A stretch of DNA of 64,000 nucleotides, from the NCBI GenBank assembly GCA_030248195.1, contig JASAND010005466.1, positions 1-64,000 on the forward strand. The letters are read 5' to 3'. The notes under the pieces were generated by a model. It was given only the letters and a program-made list of their open reading frames with translations. It searched no databases and was not told the origin of the DNA. This DNA is from Trissonchulus latispiculum (lineage: Eukaryota; Nematoda; Enoplea; Enoplida; Ironidae). The position numbers and the translations under genes are program-made. Below are positions 1-11,818 of this stretch, one piece after another. Position 1 is the first letter of the stretch, and the number at the start of each line of letters is the position of its first letter.

Positions 1-1073
1 TATTTTAACGCTTTTCGTGTCAAAACAAGGCTTGTTTTTATCGTTTTAGTTTTTTTACACTGTTGTAAGCCAGATTTTAAGCCAAAATTTGAGAAAAAAA
101 TTTTCAAAAAATGACCATTTTTTAGCAAAAATTTAGCTAACTTTTTGGCCCCAAAAAGGGCTGGGGGGGGGGTTCGGGGGGGGGGGGGTAAAATGGGTGG
201 GGGGGAGGCATCAGTGGCGGATCCAGGATTTTGTAAAGGGAGGGGCCCCAGCTCAAAAGAGTTCAAGATAACGCCAGATTTATGAATATATACTAACCCT
301 GAGATCTTAAACGTTTTTCGAAAGTGTGCAGAGATAGTTCTAAGTTGTGAAGTTTCGATTGAAATCAATTCAACGTTCTAAGACTGTTGACATCAATGAA
401 ACCAATTTAGTTTGCCTAGTCTTTGGCAATATGTAACACTCAGACCTAAATTTTTCAGCTTGCACAGTTTAAAACTGTTTTGGCGAAAGGAATTCTGTCA
501 AATGTGGCAAACGAGAACCACGCCGCAGGTAAGTGCGGATGGCCGCGCGTGACGGCCCCATCGCCGCGCGAAAAGCCAATTTAAAAGATGAGGAGACGTT
601 TCTGATTCAGAATATACTAATCTGAACGCAATACGTTACGTCGTTAAAGTTATGAGCGTTTAAAGTTGAGAGGTTAAGTTTTCCCATGGTTTCCCGAGGC
701 AGCATTCAATCTAGGTTTATACAATATTGCCAATGCATTGAAATTTCACAATCTACGGTGAAAGGCGCGAAAAGTTGACGAAAAGAACGACATATTTATC
801 ATCCATTCCTACTTGTATCGCCAACTTCATAATCCTAGTTACTGGATATTGTGTAAAACTTGGGAAAGCTACAGTAAAGACAAACGTTGGATGGGGGCCC
901 TCAAGTTGAAAGGGAGGGGCCCAAATCGCAAAGGGGGTGCCCGGGGCCCTTGGGCCCCTCCCCCTGGATCCGCTACCGGGAGGGATAGTCAAAAAATCTG
1001 GGAGGGGGCAAAGTTGGTCGAAATTTTTGGGGGGATTTCCCCCCATCCCCCCCTCCCCCCTAGGGAAAGGAGG
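1..1073 (+). repeat. X repeat, copy 1 (cut by left window edge)
   Basis: This is the first of three copies of a non-coding repeat (others at 3426-4977 and, inverted, 7342-8577). It opens with TATTTTAACGCTTTTCGTGT, and the exact complement is found near 8392-8412, so the rest of this copy probably lies left of the window. It contains G-rich runs near 160-210 and 1030-1065 and an inserted hAT MITE. It ends at the boundary motif CTGGCAGAG where repeat Y begins. No coding potential is seen; short frames in it are translated G/C runs. Confidence 0.75.
212..978 (+). mobile_element. hAT-type MITE, copy 1
   Basis: Non-autonomous hAT-like element of 767 bp. The left end reads CAGTGGCGGATCCAGGATTT and the right end is its imperfect complement (GGATCCGCTACCG). 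The flanking 8-mers are GGAGGCAT on the left and GGAGGGAT on the right, a 7/8 match and the length expected for hAT. No transposase is encoded. The same element with the same target duplication sits in both other X copies, so it inserted before X was multiplied. Confidence 0.85.
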
Positions 1074-3425
1074 CTGGCAGAGAAAGGATGAGGTGTATAA
1101 CCGATCAATGGAAAACCAAAACAGGAATTGGACGCTTTTCAGAATTTGCCACTTTTTTAGATGAGGGGTGATTTATTCACTTTGCCCCACCCCTTATGGT
1201 TCGAAAATTTTGTCTCCGATTTGGCAGGGAAGTTGCCCGAGATCGTGTAAATCGGGAGTGCTGATTCACAATCTATGTATATATATAGTCTAAATTTTGA
1301 TCGGAGCTGCCAAAATGGATTTATTGACGAATTTTCGAAAAAATTTATTTGACGAAAGTTGCTTCTTGCGGGTGGAGAATCCCCTCATAACCCAAAAAAA
1401 TTGCCAGATTTCACCATTTTTACCCTAAGTTTTTTCAAAACGTTTCCGGTTTCGCCGGAATTTTTAACGAAATTTTCTCTATTTTAGCTTTAAAATCTGA
1501 AAATTAGTAATTTGCAGCAGTTTTAGGCAGTTGTACACAAAAAAACATTAAAATTCGCAAAAATTTTTTCAAAAAATATATATGCCTTCACTATGTTGGT
1601 GCCCCCCCATCGGTGTTGGGGGGGCAATTAAATTTTTGTCCTAAAAAGCCAGTGTGTATATATATATATATATTAGTGATGTGCGCTGAACAAATTGCTT
1701 GCTCCGGAGCTCCGGTTGGAGCGGGCTGTCGGAGCACCTGAGCTCCGGAGCTCCGCTGGAGTCTGGGACTGTTTGTGGAAGTTAAAATTGTAAAATGTTT
1801 ATTTTAAGTTAAGCAAATTATTTTTGCAATGAAAAGCACGTCTACTCACTGTTTACTATATAGCGCTTCGCATTTTTATGTTCAGAATCTGATTCTTTTG
1901 CTGTATTGCCATCTGATCTTACACATTTGTTCTATTTGCTAGCCTGTATTTTTGATCTGAAATGAGTTCAGACTTCGACAACTTTTCACAGTACTTGTGG
2001 CTGTATATATCATTATGCATTATGTTTCCCGTTTTCATAAAAGCCAATGTCAGTTTACTGCCGTTTAGTTCTAATTTTTCACTTTTCAAGATTTGCTAAT
2101 TTTAAATTTCATAGATTAGACTCCATAAAAATTCGTTACGAAAATTTCGTCAAAAATTAAATTTTTGAATCCATGATGAATTCATTCTAAATTTTAACAA
2201 ACGTCGACCAGATTTGCTTTTATCCACTGTTTCACTTTTTAAGAGGTATATATAAATCATAAAAATAAATTTGAGCAAGGAGAAATTATGTCTGAAAATA
2301 TTAGAAAAGATGTGTGAGATGAAAGCAAAGAAAACAAAAAGAAAATGAAAGCAAATTACGTAGAAGAATGGATTTCGGAAAAGGAATAATTGATGGATTA
2401 ATGGATTAATTAATGGCAATTAATTAAAAACGTCGTATTAAAACAATTCTTAGAGGTTGTAGCCAGAATATAGTTAAATTTGCACTTTATTCATCTGGAC
2501 AAGTTGAAAAAATTGTCTCCAGAAAACGGATCGTACAGCAGTCTTGAGAAAGTAGAAAAAGTATTAAAATAGAACAAATGTGTAAGATCAGATGGCATTA
2601 CAGAAAAGTTAGAATCAGATTCTGAACATAAAAATGCGAAGCGCTATAGTAAACAGTGAGTAGACGTGCTTTTCATTGCAAAAATAATTTGCTTAACTTA
2701 AAATAAACATTTTACAATTTTAACTTCCACAAACAGTCGGAGCTCAGCGGAGCTCCGGAGCTCCGGTGCTCCGACAGCCCGCTCCAACCGGAGCTCCGGA
2801 GCGAGCAATTTGTTCAGCGCACATCACTTAATATATATATATATACACACTGGCTTTTTAGGACAAAATTTAATTGTTCCCCAACACCGATGGGGGGGGC
2901 ACCAATAGTGAAGGCATATATATTTTTGGAAAAAAATTATGAGAATTCTAATGTTTTTTGTGTACAACTGCCTAAAACTGCTGCAAATTACTAATTTTGG
3001 GATTTTTAAAGCTAAAATAGAGAAAATTTCGTTAAAATTCCTGCGAAACCGGAAACATTTTGTAAAACTTAAGGTAAAAATGGTGAAATTTGGCAATTTT
3101 TTGGGTTATGAGGGGATTCTCCACCCGCAAGAAGCAACTTTCGTCAAATAAATTTTTTCGAAAATTCGTCAATAAATCCATTTTTGCAGCTCCTATCAAA
3201 ATTTAGACTATATATATACATAGATTGTGAATCAGCACTTTTGATTTACACACTTGATCTCGGGCAACTTCCCCTGCCAAATCGGAGACAAAATTTTCGA
3301 ACCATAAGGGGTGGGGCAAAGTGAATAAATCACCCCTCATCTAAAAAAGTGGCAAATTCTGAAAAGCGTCCAATTCCTGTTTTGGTTTTCCATTGATCGG
3401 TTATACACCTCATCCTTTCTCTGCC
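1074..3425. repeat. Y fold-back repeat, copy 1
   Basis: Fold-back element with arms of about 600 bp: 1074-1673 is repeated as its complement at 2830-3425. Outer ends read GAGAAAGGATGAGGTG and its complement next to CTGGCAG. The arms hold a GGTGCCCCCCCAT/GTGTTGGGG block and a short TA microsatellite at the inner edge, into which a second element (1674-2829) is inserted. No protein is encoded. A second copy is at 4978-7341. Confidence 0.8.
1674..2829. mobile_element. hAT-like element with TAGTGATGTGCGC ends, inside Y copy 1
   Basis: The element starts TAGTGATGTGCGCTGAACAA and ends in the complement GCGCACATCACT. Subterminal blocks are rich in GAGCTCCGGAGC. The interior is partly palindromic: the stretch near 1855-1930 returns inverted near 2575-2660. 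It sits in a TA microsatellite, so its target duplication cannot be read. The TAGTGATG end matches the hAT MITE at 11220-11630, which does have a clean 8-bp duplication. No transposase frame is present. Confidence 0.7.
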
Positions 3426-3586
3426 AACATAGTTTAAAAAAAAAAAACCCCCAAAAAACTGGAAATTTGAAGGAAAAAAAAAAAAAAAAAAAAAAAAAAA
3501 GGTGGTTGGGGGGGGGGCTTAAAAACCGGAAATTTGGAAAACATCAATGGGTTTTTCGATCTTAATCCCGATGAGTAAGGTGCCGG

Positions 3587-3642
<56 letters not shown>

Positions 3643-3655
3643 GGGGGGGGGGGGG
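3587..3655. repeat. A48-G21 homopolymer junction
   Basis: About 48 A are followed directly by about 21 G. The two other X copies have no comparable tract here, so it grew in this copy or is partly a sequencing or assembly effect. Confidence 0.8.
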
Positions 3656-3944
3656 AGTAATTTCCCCCCCAAAATTCGAAGGATATCCCCTGAAAAAGGC
3701 AGAAAAGAATCTTTCAAAAAATGGCCTGAAAAAAAGAAAAATTCGCAAAATTCCCCCCCCCCTCCCCCCCTCTGTATTTTACAATACGCTTTTGAAAAAA
3801 AAAAAAAAAAAAAATTTCCCCGTGTCAAAACAAGGTTTTCTTGTTTTTATCGTTTTAGGCGTTTTTGAAAAAACAATTTAATCGTTGTGAAGCCGATTTT
3901 AAGGAAAAATCCAAAATTTGGTTTTCAATAAAAAAAAATGACCA

Positions 3945-4000
3945 GGGGGGGGGTGGGGGGGGGGGGGGGGGGGGTGGGGGGGGGGGGGGGGGGGGGGGGG
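3945..4000. repeat. G-run tract (G-quadruplex-capable)
   Basis: Nearly uninterrupted G, broken only by single T residues. Many runs of at least four G would allow quadruplex folding. Length in a consensus sequence is unreliable for such tracts. Confidence 0.75.
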
Positions 4001-4115
4001 TGTTTTTTAGCCAAAATTTAAGCTAACTTTTTTATTTTTTTTTTTTTTTTGGCCCCAAAAAGGGCTGGGGGGGGGTCGGGGGGGGGGTGTTCAAAGGTGG
4101 CGCGGGGGGAGGGAT

Positions 4116-4879
4116 CGCGGCGGATCCAGGATTTTGTAAAGGAGGGGCCCCAGCTCAAAAGAGTTCAAGATAACGCCTGAATTATGAATATATACTAACC
4201 CTGAGATCTTAAACGTTTTTTCGAAAGTGTTAAGAGATAGTTCTAAGTTGTGATGCCTGATTGAAACCGACCCAACGTTCTAAGACTGTTGACATCAATG
4301 AAACCAATTTAGTTTGCCTAGCTTTTGGCAATATGTAACACTCTGATCAAATTCTTCAGTTTGCACAGTTTAAAAACCGTTTTAGCAGAAGGAAAATAGT
4401 CAACCGGGTCTAAACGAGAACCACGCCGCAGAGGTGGGGGGATGCCCGCGCGTGACGGCCCCATCGCCGCGCGAAAAGCACTTAAAGTGATAGAGGAGAC
4501 GTTTCTGATTCAGAATATACTAATCTGAACGCAATACGTTACGTCGTTAGCAAGTTAGGAGTGCTTGGGGGTTGAGAGGTTGGGTTTTCCCATGGTTTCC
4601 CGAGGTTTTTTTCAACCTAGGTTTATAGAATATTGCCAATGCATTGAAATTTCACAATCTACGGTGAAAGGCGCGAAAAGTTGACGAAAAGAACGACATA
4701 TTTATCATCCATTCCTACTTGTACCGCCAACTTCATAATCCTAGTTACTGGATAATAAAAACTGGGAAAGCTTACAGTAAAGACAAACGTTGGATGGGGG
4801 CCCCTAAGTTGAAAGGGAGGGGCCCAAATCGCAAAGGGGGTGCCCTTGGCTCTTTGGGCCTCCCTGGGATCCGCCACTG
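4116..4879 (+). mobile_element. hAT-type MITE, copy 2
   Basis: Same MITE as at 212-978. The left end is decayed (CGCGGCGGATCCAGGATTT) and the right end intact (GGATCCGCCACTG). Both flanks carry GGAGGGAT (4108-4115 and 4880-4887), a perfect 8-bp duplication and the same target as in the other copies. Confidence 0.85.
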
Positions 4880-4977
4880 GGAGGGATAGTCAAAAAATCT
4901 GGGAGGGGGTAAAGTTGGTCGAAATTTTTGGGGGGGGACACCCCCCATCCCCCCCTCCCCCCCCTAGGGAAACTATG

Positions 4978-7341
4978 CTGGCAGAGAAAGGATGAGGTGT
5001 ATAACCGATCAATGGAAAACCAAAACAGGAATTAGCCGCTTTTCAGAATTTGCCACTTTTTTAGATGAGGGGTGATTTATTCACTTTGTTTTTTTCCCCA
5101 CCCCCTTATGGTTCGAAAATTTTGTCTCCGATTTGGCAGGGGAAGTTGCCCGAGATCGTGTAAATCGGGAGTGCTGATTCACAATCTATGTATATATATA
5201 GTCTAAATTTTGATCTGAGCTGCCAAAATGGATTTATTGGATTAATTTTTCGAAAAATTTATTTGACGAAAGTTGCTTCTTGCGGGTGGAGTAACTTCTC
5301 ATAACCCAAAAATTCGCTAAATTTCACCATTTTTATTTTAAGTTTTACAAAATGTTTCCGGTTTCGCCGGAATTTCAACGAAATTTTCTCTATTTTAGCT
5401 TTAAAAATCTAAAAAAATTAGTAATTTGCAGCAGTTTTAGGCAGTTGTACACAAAAAAACATTAAAATTCGCAAAATTTTTTTCAAAAAAATATATGCCT
5501 TCACTATTGGTGCCCCCCCCCATCGGTGTTGGGGGGGGGGCAATTCCCCCCTTGTCCTAAAAAGCCAGTGTGTATATATATATATTAGTGATGTGCGCCG
5601 GAGCTCCGCTCCGACGGAGCTCCGATTTTCGGTGCTCCGGAGCGGGCTTCTGCTCCGGAGCGGGCTTCTGCTCCGGAGCTCCGGAACTCCGGGTACCCGG
5701 AGCAGCCATTTTCAAGCTTTGATGCCTATCTGTTGCTCATAACTTGGGTGGGTAGTAATGAAATATTTGAAGAGTTCATGATTTCTTGCTGTAGTCTCAC
5801 GAACAGTGCGTAAGAACAATGAATTAGTGCTCGTATTATTTTTAATACTTTTTCTACTTTCTCAAGACTGCTGTACGATCCGTTTTCTGGAGACAATTTT
5901 TTCAACTTGTCCAGATGAATAAAGTGCAAATTTAACTATATATAATTCTAAGCTACAACCTCTAAGAATTGTTTTAATACGACGTTTTTAATTAATTGCC
6001 ATTAATTAATCCATTAATCCATCAATTATTCCCTTTTCCGAAATCCATTCTTCTACGTAATTTGCTTTCATTTTCTTTTGTTTTCTTTGCTTTCATCTCA
6101 CACATCTTTTCTAATATTTTCAGACATAATTTCTCCTTGCTCAAATTTATTTTATGATTTATATACCTCTTAAAAGTGAAACAGTGGATAAAAGCAAATC
6201 TGGTCGACGTTTGTTAAATTTAGAATAATTCATCATGGATTCAAAAATTTAATTTTTGACGAAATTTTCGTAACGAATTTTATGGAGTCCTAATCTATGA
6301 AATTTAAAATTAGCAAATCTTGAAAAGTGAAAAATTAGAACTAAACGGCAGTAAACTGACATTGGCTTTTATGTAAACGCGACATAATGCATAATGATAT
6401 ATACAGCCACAAGTACTGTGAAAAGTTGTCGAAGTCTGAACTCATTTCAGATCAAAAATACAGGCTAGCAAATAGAACAAATGTGTAAGATCAGATGGCA
6501 ATACAGCAAAAGAATCAGATTCTGAACATAAAAATGCGAAGCGCTATATAGTAAACAGTGAGTAGACGTGCTTTTCATTGCAAAAATAATTTGCTTAACT
6601 TAAAATAAACATTTTACAATTTTAACTTCCACAAACAGTCGGAGCTCAGCGGAGCTCCGGAGCTCCGGTGCTCCGACAGCCCGCTCCAACCGGAGCTCCG
6701 GAGCGAGCAATTTGTTCAGCGCACATCACTAATATATATATATATATATACACTGGCTTTTTAGGACAAAATTTAATTGCCCCCCCCCAACACCGGGGGG
6801 GGGGGCAATTGCCCCATCGGGGGGGCACCAATAGTGAAGGCATATATATTTTTGAAAAAATTTTGCGAATTTTAATGTTTTTTGTGTACAACTGCCTAAA
6901 ACTGCTGCAAATTACTAATTTTTAGATTTTAAAGCTAAAATAGAGAAAATTTCGTTAAAATTCCGGCGAAACCGGAAACATTTTGTAAAACTTAAGGTAA
7001 AAATGGTGAAATTTGGCAATTTTTTGGGTTATGAGGGGATTCTCCACCCGCAAGAAGCAACTTTCGTCAAATAAATTTTTTCGAAAATTCGTCAATAAAT
7101 CCATTTTGGCAGCTCCGATCAAAATTTAGACTATATATACATAGATTGTGAATCAGCACTCCCGATTTACACGATCTCGGGCAACTTCCCTGCCAAATCG
7201 GAGACAAAATTTTCGAACCATAAGGGGGTGGGGCAAAGTGAATAAATCACCCCTCATCTAAAAAAGTGGCAAATTCTGAAAAGCGTCCAATTCCTGTTTT
7301 GGTTTTCCATTGATCGGTTATACACCTCATCCTTTCTCTGC
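4978..7341. repeat. Y fold-back repeat, copy 2
   Basis: Second Y copy, arms 4978-5585 and 6732-7341, with the same outer ends as copy 1. Its interior holds another TAGTGATG-ended element in a TA tract. Together with the X copies on both sides, 3423-8577 is a palindrome of about 5.1 kb overall. Confidence 0.8.
5586..6731. mobile_element. hAT-like element with TAGTGATGTGCGC ends, inside Y copy 2
   Basis: Ends TAGTGATGTGCGC and GCGCACATCACTA. The left subterminal region is rich in CGGAGC triplets. About 190 bp near 5735-5900 are absent from the copy at 1674-2829, while 5900-6600 matches that copy. This may be the fuller form of the family. No transposase is recognised; the small minus-strand frame at 5726-5929 has no motif. 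Confidence 0.7.
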
Positions 7342-8577
7342 CAGCATAGTTTCCCTAGGGGGGGGAGGGGGGGATGGGGGGTGTCCCCCCCCAAAAATTT
7401 CGACCAACTTTACCCCCTCCCAGATTTTTTGACTATCCCTCCCAGTGGCGGATCCAGGGGGAGGGCCCAAGGGCCCCGGGCACCCCCCTTTGCGATTTGG
7501 GCCCCTCCCTTTCAACTTGAGGGTCCCCATCCAACGTTTGTCTTTACTGTAAGCTTTCCCAAGTTTTACACAATATCCAGTAACTAGGATTATGAAGTTG
7601 GCGATACAAGTAGGAATGGATGATAAATATGTCGTTCTTTTCGTCAACTTTTCGCGCCTTTCACCGTAGATTGTGAAATTTCAATGCATTGGCAATATTG
7701 TATAAACCTAGATTGAATGCTGCCTCGGGAAACCATGGGAAAACTTAACCTCTCAACTTTAAACGCTCATAACTTGCTAACGACGTAACGTATTGCGTTC
7801 AGATTAGTATATTCTGAATCAGAAACGTCTCCTCTATCTTTTAAGTGCTTTTCGCGCGGCGATGGGGCCGTCACGCGCGGCCATCCGCGCACGCCTGCGG
7901 CGTGGTTCTCGTTTGCCACATTTGACAGAATTCCTTTCGCCAAAACAGTTTTAAACTGTGCAAACTGAAGAATTTGATCAGAGTGTTACATATTGCCAAA
8001 GACTAGGCAAACTAAATTGGTTTCATTGATGTCAACAGTCTTAGAACGTTGAATTGATTTCAATCAGGCATCACAACTTAGAACTATCTCTGCACACTTT
8101 CGAAAAACGTTTAAGATCTCAGGGTTAGTATATATTCATAATTCAGGCGTTATCTTGAACTCTTTTGAGCTGGGGCCCCTCCCTTTACAAAATCCTGGAT
8201 CCGCCACTGATCCCTCCCCCCACTTTTGGTTACCCCCCCCCCGAACCCCCCCCCAGCCCTTTTTGGGGCCAAAAAGTTAGCTAAATTTTGCTAAAAAATG
8301 GTCATTTTTTGAAAATTTTTTCTCAAATTTTGGCTTAAAATCGGCTTACAACGGTGTAAAAACGCCTAAAACGATAAAAACAAGCCTTGTTTTGACACGA
8401 AAAGCGTTAAAATACAGAAAATTTTGCGTTTTTAGGCCATTTTTTGAATTTTCTGAGGTCCGAATTTTGGGGGGGGGGGGTCGGGGGGGTACTCCCCATC
8501 ACTTTTCGGGGATCGACCACCAAATTTTCGAAGTTTGCCCCCCCCAACCAAAATTTCCAGGGAAACTATGTCTGCCA
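7342..8577 (-). repeat. X repeat, copy 3, inverted
   Basis: Complement of the X sequence, from CAGCATAGTTTCCCT to AAACTATGTCTGCCAG. It lacks the long homopolymers of copy 2 and is probably the best guide to the real X length (about 1.24 kb). It contains the inverted hAT MITE. Confidence 0.78.
7443..8209 (-). mobile_element. hAT-type MITE, copy 3, inverted
   Basis: A 767-bp copy with clean ends (CAGTGGCGGATCCAGG and CCTGGATCCGCCACTG) and a perfect 8-bp duplication ATCCCTCC at 7435-7442 and 8210-8217. On the other strand this is GGAGGGAT, the same target as copies 1 and 2. Confidence 0.9.
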
Positions 8578-9104
8578 GTAGTCACCCTGCTACTTGACAA
8601 CATAAATACGTAGTATAACTAATTTGTCAGAAAAATATTTCAGCTGACCATCTAATGGGGGTATATATATCCCAGGCTACAGTTTGCCCCCCGACTTTCA
8701 CGGAGGAAAATTCCTAAAATTCGCTTAATTACCTTAAAAATCGCTAAAAATCGCTGAAAATTGAGAAAAGTTTTAAGTTTTTTAAGGAAAAACTGATTTT
8801 TCGCCGACCCCCCCCCTCGAAAAGTTTTCTTACCCCTCCCCCCCCCCAAATCGACGTTTTTCGACCCCCCCCCCCCCCTCCCAACCAACTCCTCCCTACT
8901 TTTTTCAAACCCCCCACCCCCACTTTCGCCAGCCCCACACCTATGCTCCCAAGCCAAACTCAACTCAGACCCTCCCTCTCCCCCTAAAATAGGCACAGGA
9001 AGAGCTTTGGTTGGTAAAATCGTTGTAAATTTGTTGCTTTTACCATGATTTTACCTCGGAATTTTAATGAAACTTTAATATTTTTAATGGATTTACAATG
9101 ATTA
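8578..9104. repeat. C-rich MITE remnant and start of GTTGTAAA-type repeat
   Basis: The stretch 8650-8950 is the complement of a family also seen near 38590-38830 and 48265-48390. Shared blocks are CAGGCTACAGTTTGCCCCC, the C-runs, and TTTTTCGCCGACCC. From about 9010 the sequence is GTTGTAAA-like, the same repeat as at 10905-11818. The Gly/Arg-rich minus-strand frames are translations of the C-runs. Confidence 0.5.
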
Positions 9105-10898
9105 TATGACTCGCTTTTTCTAAGGGTCACAGATGTCGCGATTGGTTTTAAAATCGACCCTCTCCGATTTCCTTCATTTTCACATATGTTGTACCCATTA
9201 TTGGTCGAAGTATCACTGCGCAATCCGTTTCTCCAAATTCCCTCGTATGCGTGAGAAAATGGCCTTCAAAGTTTCAATTTCAGCTCATTTTGAAGCAATC
9301 TGGACCGATCAACTTTGAAGACTGCTAACTGAAGCTTGGATTGCTCGATTTGGCTGAAACTTTGCATGCATAGCCAACATATTAAGTACTAATCACATGT
9401 CGAATTTGAACCAAAACGGTTAACTACTGCTCGTGTTCTGATCAAAAACAGGTCTCAGATCGGGGTCGTCAAAACCATCATTTTCACGGTTCTTCGGCTG
9501 TAGCCAAAAACATAGGTTAGGGAAACGGCTGATTTTTTTATGGTAGTTGTAGGCTCACATTGGGGCCACACGCTCTGTCAATTTCAGCCAAATCGGTTTG
9601 GGCTTTTGAAGTCAAATTGGCACCAGAATAGGCGTCGGCCAATTTTCGGGAATCGCCAAATATCTCATTATTTTACGTCCACAGCTTGATAGGAACAGAA
9701 TAACCGTATGCCCTTCCATCAGTTTAAGCGCTCTAAGCAGTAGAACGAGGTGTGCCAAAAATTGTTTTATTCGGTTAAGGTATAGTCGTCGGCAACGCTT
9801 TGAATTTTGAAGTCCACGTCCAAACCAGACTTATCATAGCTTGGCATGGCTTGGCATTTAACGAGCGCTAGCGAGAAATGCATGCATTTTTGGGACTTGT
9901 GTCCAGAAGAAAAGTTGTTCAGCTTGTCAAAAGCTTTCGAATGAGCTAAAATTCGTACTGTTTCGAACAACTTTAATTTTCACGATTTTGTACAGTGTGG
10001 TCAAAAATTACGAAATTTTGAAGTTGTTCGAAACAGTATAAATTTTAGTTCATTCGAAAGCTTTTGACAAGCTGAACAACTTTTCTTCTTGACACAAGTC
10101 CCAAAAGTGCATGCATTTCTCGCTAGCGCTCGTTAAATGCCAAGCCATGTCAAGCTATGATAAGTCTGGTTTGGACGTGGACTTCAAAATTCAAAGCGTT
10201 GCCGACGACTAGTACCTTAACCGAATCAAACAATTTTTGGCACACCTCGTTCTACTGCTTAGAGCGCTTAAACTGATGGAAGGGTATACGGTTATTCTGT
10301 TCCGATCAAGCTGTGGACGTAAAATAATGAGATATTTGGCGATTCCCGAAAAGTGGCCGACGCCTCTTCTGGTGCCAATTTGACTTCAAAAGCCCAAACC
10401 GATTTGGCTGAAATTGACAGAGCGTGTGGCCCCAATATGAGCCTACAACTACCATAAAAATCAGCCGTTTCCCTAACCTAGGTTTTTGGCTACAGCCGAG
10501 AAACCGTGAAAATGATGGCTTTGACGACCCCGATCTGAGACCTGTTTTTGATCAGAACACGAGCAGTAGTTAACCGTTTTGGTTCAAATTCGACATATGA
10601 CTAGTACTTATGTTGGCTAATATGCATGCAAGGTTTCAGCCAAATCGAGCAATCCAAGCTTCAGTTAGCAGTCTTCAAAGTTGATCGGTCGAGATTGCTT
10701 CAAAATGAGCTGAAATTGAAACTTTGAAGACCATTTTCTCACGCATACGAGGGAATTTGGAGAAACGGATTGCGCAGTGATGCTTCGACCAATAATGGGT
10801 ACAACATAAGTGAAAATGAAGGAAATCGGAGAGGGTCGATTTTAAAACCAATCGCGGCCTGTGGCACAATCTGTGCCCCTTAGAAAAATCGAGTCATA
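9105..10898. repeat. Near-perfect 1.8-kb palindrome (fold-back element)
   Basis: Arms of about 890 bp meet near 9998-10005 with almost no spacer. The outer ends are TATGACTCG and CGAGTCATA. Paired landmarks are ATTGGTTTTAAAATCGACCC (near 9139) with its complement near 10831, and CATTTCTCGCTAGCGCTCG (near 10115) with its complement near 9868. Frames at 9133-9318 and 10675-10869 are the same arm read on opposite strands and show no known domain. The copy interrupts the GTTGTAAA-rich repeat. Confidence 0.8.
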
Positions 10899-10904
10899 TA
10901 TACA

Positions 10905-11211
10905 TATACAATGATTTACAATGGTTTTAAATAGGTTCTTATTCGCGTTCACAACAATTTAGCCACGTTGTAAAATTGCGATAAATCTGTTGTGAAATCG
11001 TTGTAAATGAAATTGGACCAATTACCAATATTTTTACAACGTTTACACCGAATTATTTATTTACTTTATATCGTTTTTACCACGTGGTATATACACATGT
11101 TGTAAAATCGTCGTAAATGCTTACAACGCTTTTAGTACAATTTTAAACCAAATTTACAACCTTGTAAATGCGTTGAAAAAGAAAAGTTAATAAAACTTAT
11201 TTTGCAGCATT
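10905..11211. repeat. GTTGTAAA-rich degenerate repeat
   Basis: Irregularly spaced copies of GTTGTAAA, CGTTGTAAAT and their complements. Related sequence lies at 9010-9104, 11639-11818, 14575-14610 and 36890-36955, so it is a dispersed family. It looks like one repeat split by the palindrome at 9105-10898 and the hAT MITE at 11220. Confidence 0.6.
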
Positions 11212-11219
11212 GTAAAAAT

Positions 11220-11630
11220 TAGTGATGGCCACTGGATATCCGGACATCCGGATAATTTTATATCCGGATAATATCCGATTTGAGAAAAATATCCGGATAT
11301 TCGGATATCCGGATATCCGTGTACATTTCAAACAAAATAATTAAAAATTAGCAAATTTGGGACAAAACTTTCAAAATTTTTAAAATATTATTCAAAAATT
11401 TCTTTGAAAATATGTTTGAAACCAAGGCTGCGGCTTGATTGCATGATAGAAATTTACAGCATACCGCAAAATTGGCAGAAAAATTGAAAGTTTCACTGCA
11501 AAATCGAAAAATTTTCTTGAACTTAAGTTTGGAATAGGCGGATAACCGGATATCCGGATATCCGTTAACATAAAATAGGCGGATATCCGGATATGAAAAA
11601 ATATCCGGTGCCCATCACTAGTAAAAATGT
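11220..11630. mobile_element. hAT MITE with TAGTGATGG ends and 8-bp target duplication
   Basis: Ends TAGTGATGGCCACTGGATAT and, on the other strand, TAGTGATGGGCACCGGATAT. The target GTAAAAAT is duplicated exactly at 11212-11219 and 11631-11638. Interior blocks near both ends repeat ATCCGGATATCC, a self-complementary motif. No coding capacity. The clean duplication makes this a firm hAT-class assignment and supports the same class for the elements at 1674 and 5586. Confidence 0.9.
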
Positions 11631-11638
11631 TGTAAACA

Positions 11639-11818
11639 TTTACCATGATTTTACAACAAATGTACCATGTGGTAAACTCGTTGGAAAAGTTGTAAAAAGA
11701 TTGTAAGTTGATCCAGTTTCATTTACAACAATTTTGCAACAAATTTACCACAATGTTACAAAGTGGTATATAAAATTATTACAAATATATACGTATAAAA
11801 ACCATTGTAAATATATAT
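11639..11818. repeat. GTTGTAAA-rich degenerate repeat, second part
   Basis: Continues the pattern of 10905-11211 (TTGTAAAC, TTTACAAC, GTTGTAAAAAG), ending in a TATATA tract. It looks like the right part of the same repeat, separated by the inserted hAT MITE. Confidence 0.6.

Larger units (their letters stand above)
3426..4977 (+). repeat. X repeat, copy 2, with very long homopolymers
   Basis: Second X copy. It starts CATAGTTT next to the right end of Y copy 1 and ends AAACTATG next to Y copy 2, so X has its own inverted termini (CATAGTTTCCCT type). It is longer than copy 3 mainly because of A and G runs (3481-3500, 3587-3655, 3945-4000). The hAT MITE lies at 4116-4879. Open frames on the minus strand here are only poly-Phe/Pro translations of the runs. 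Confidence 0.75.

Noticed and set aside
3434..3828. Minus-strand open frames of poly-Phe and Pro-rich protein
   Set aside because: They are translations of A and G homopolymers and vanish in the other X copies.
8652..8996. Gly-rich open frame that could be read as a structural protein
   Set aside because: It is C-run sequence of a MITE remnant; the related copy near 38650-38830 does not keep the frame.
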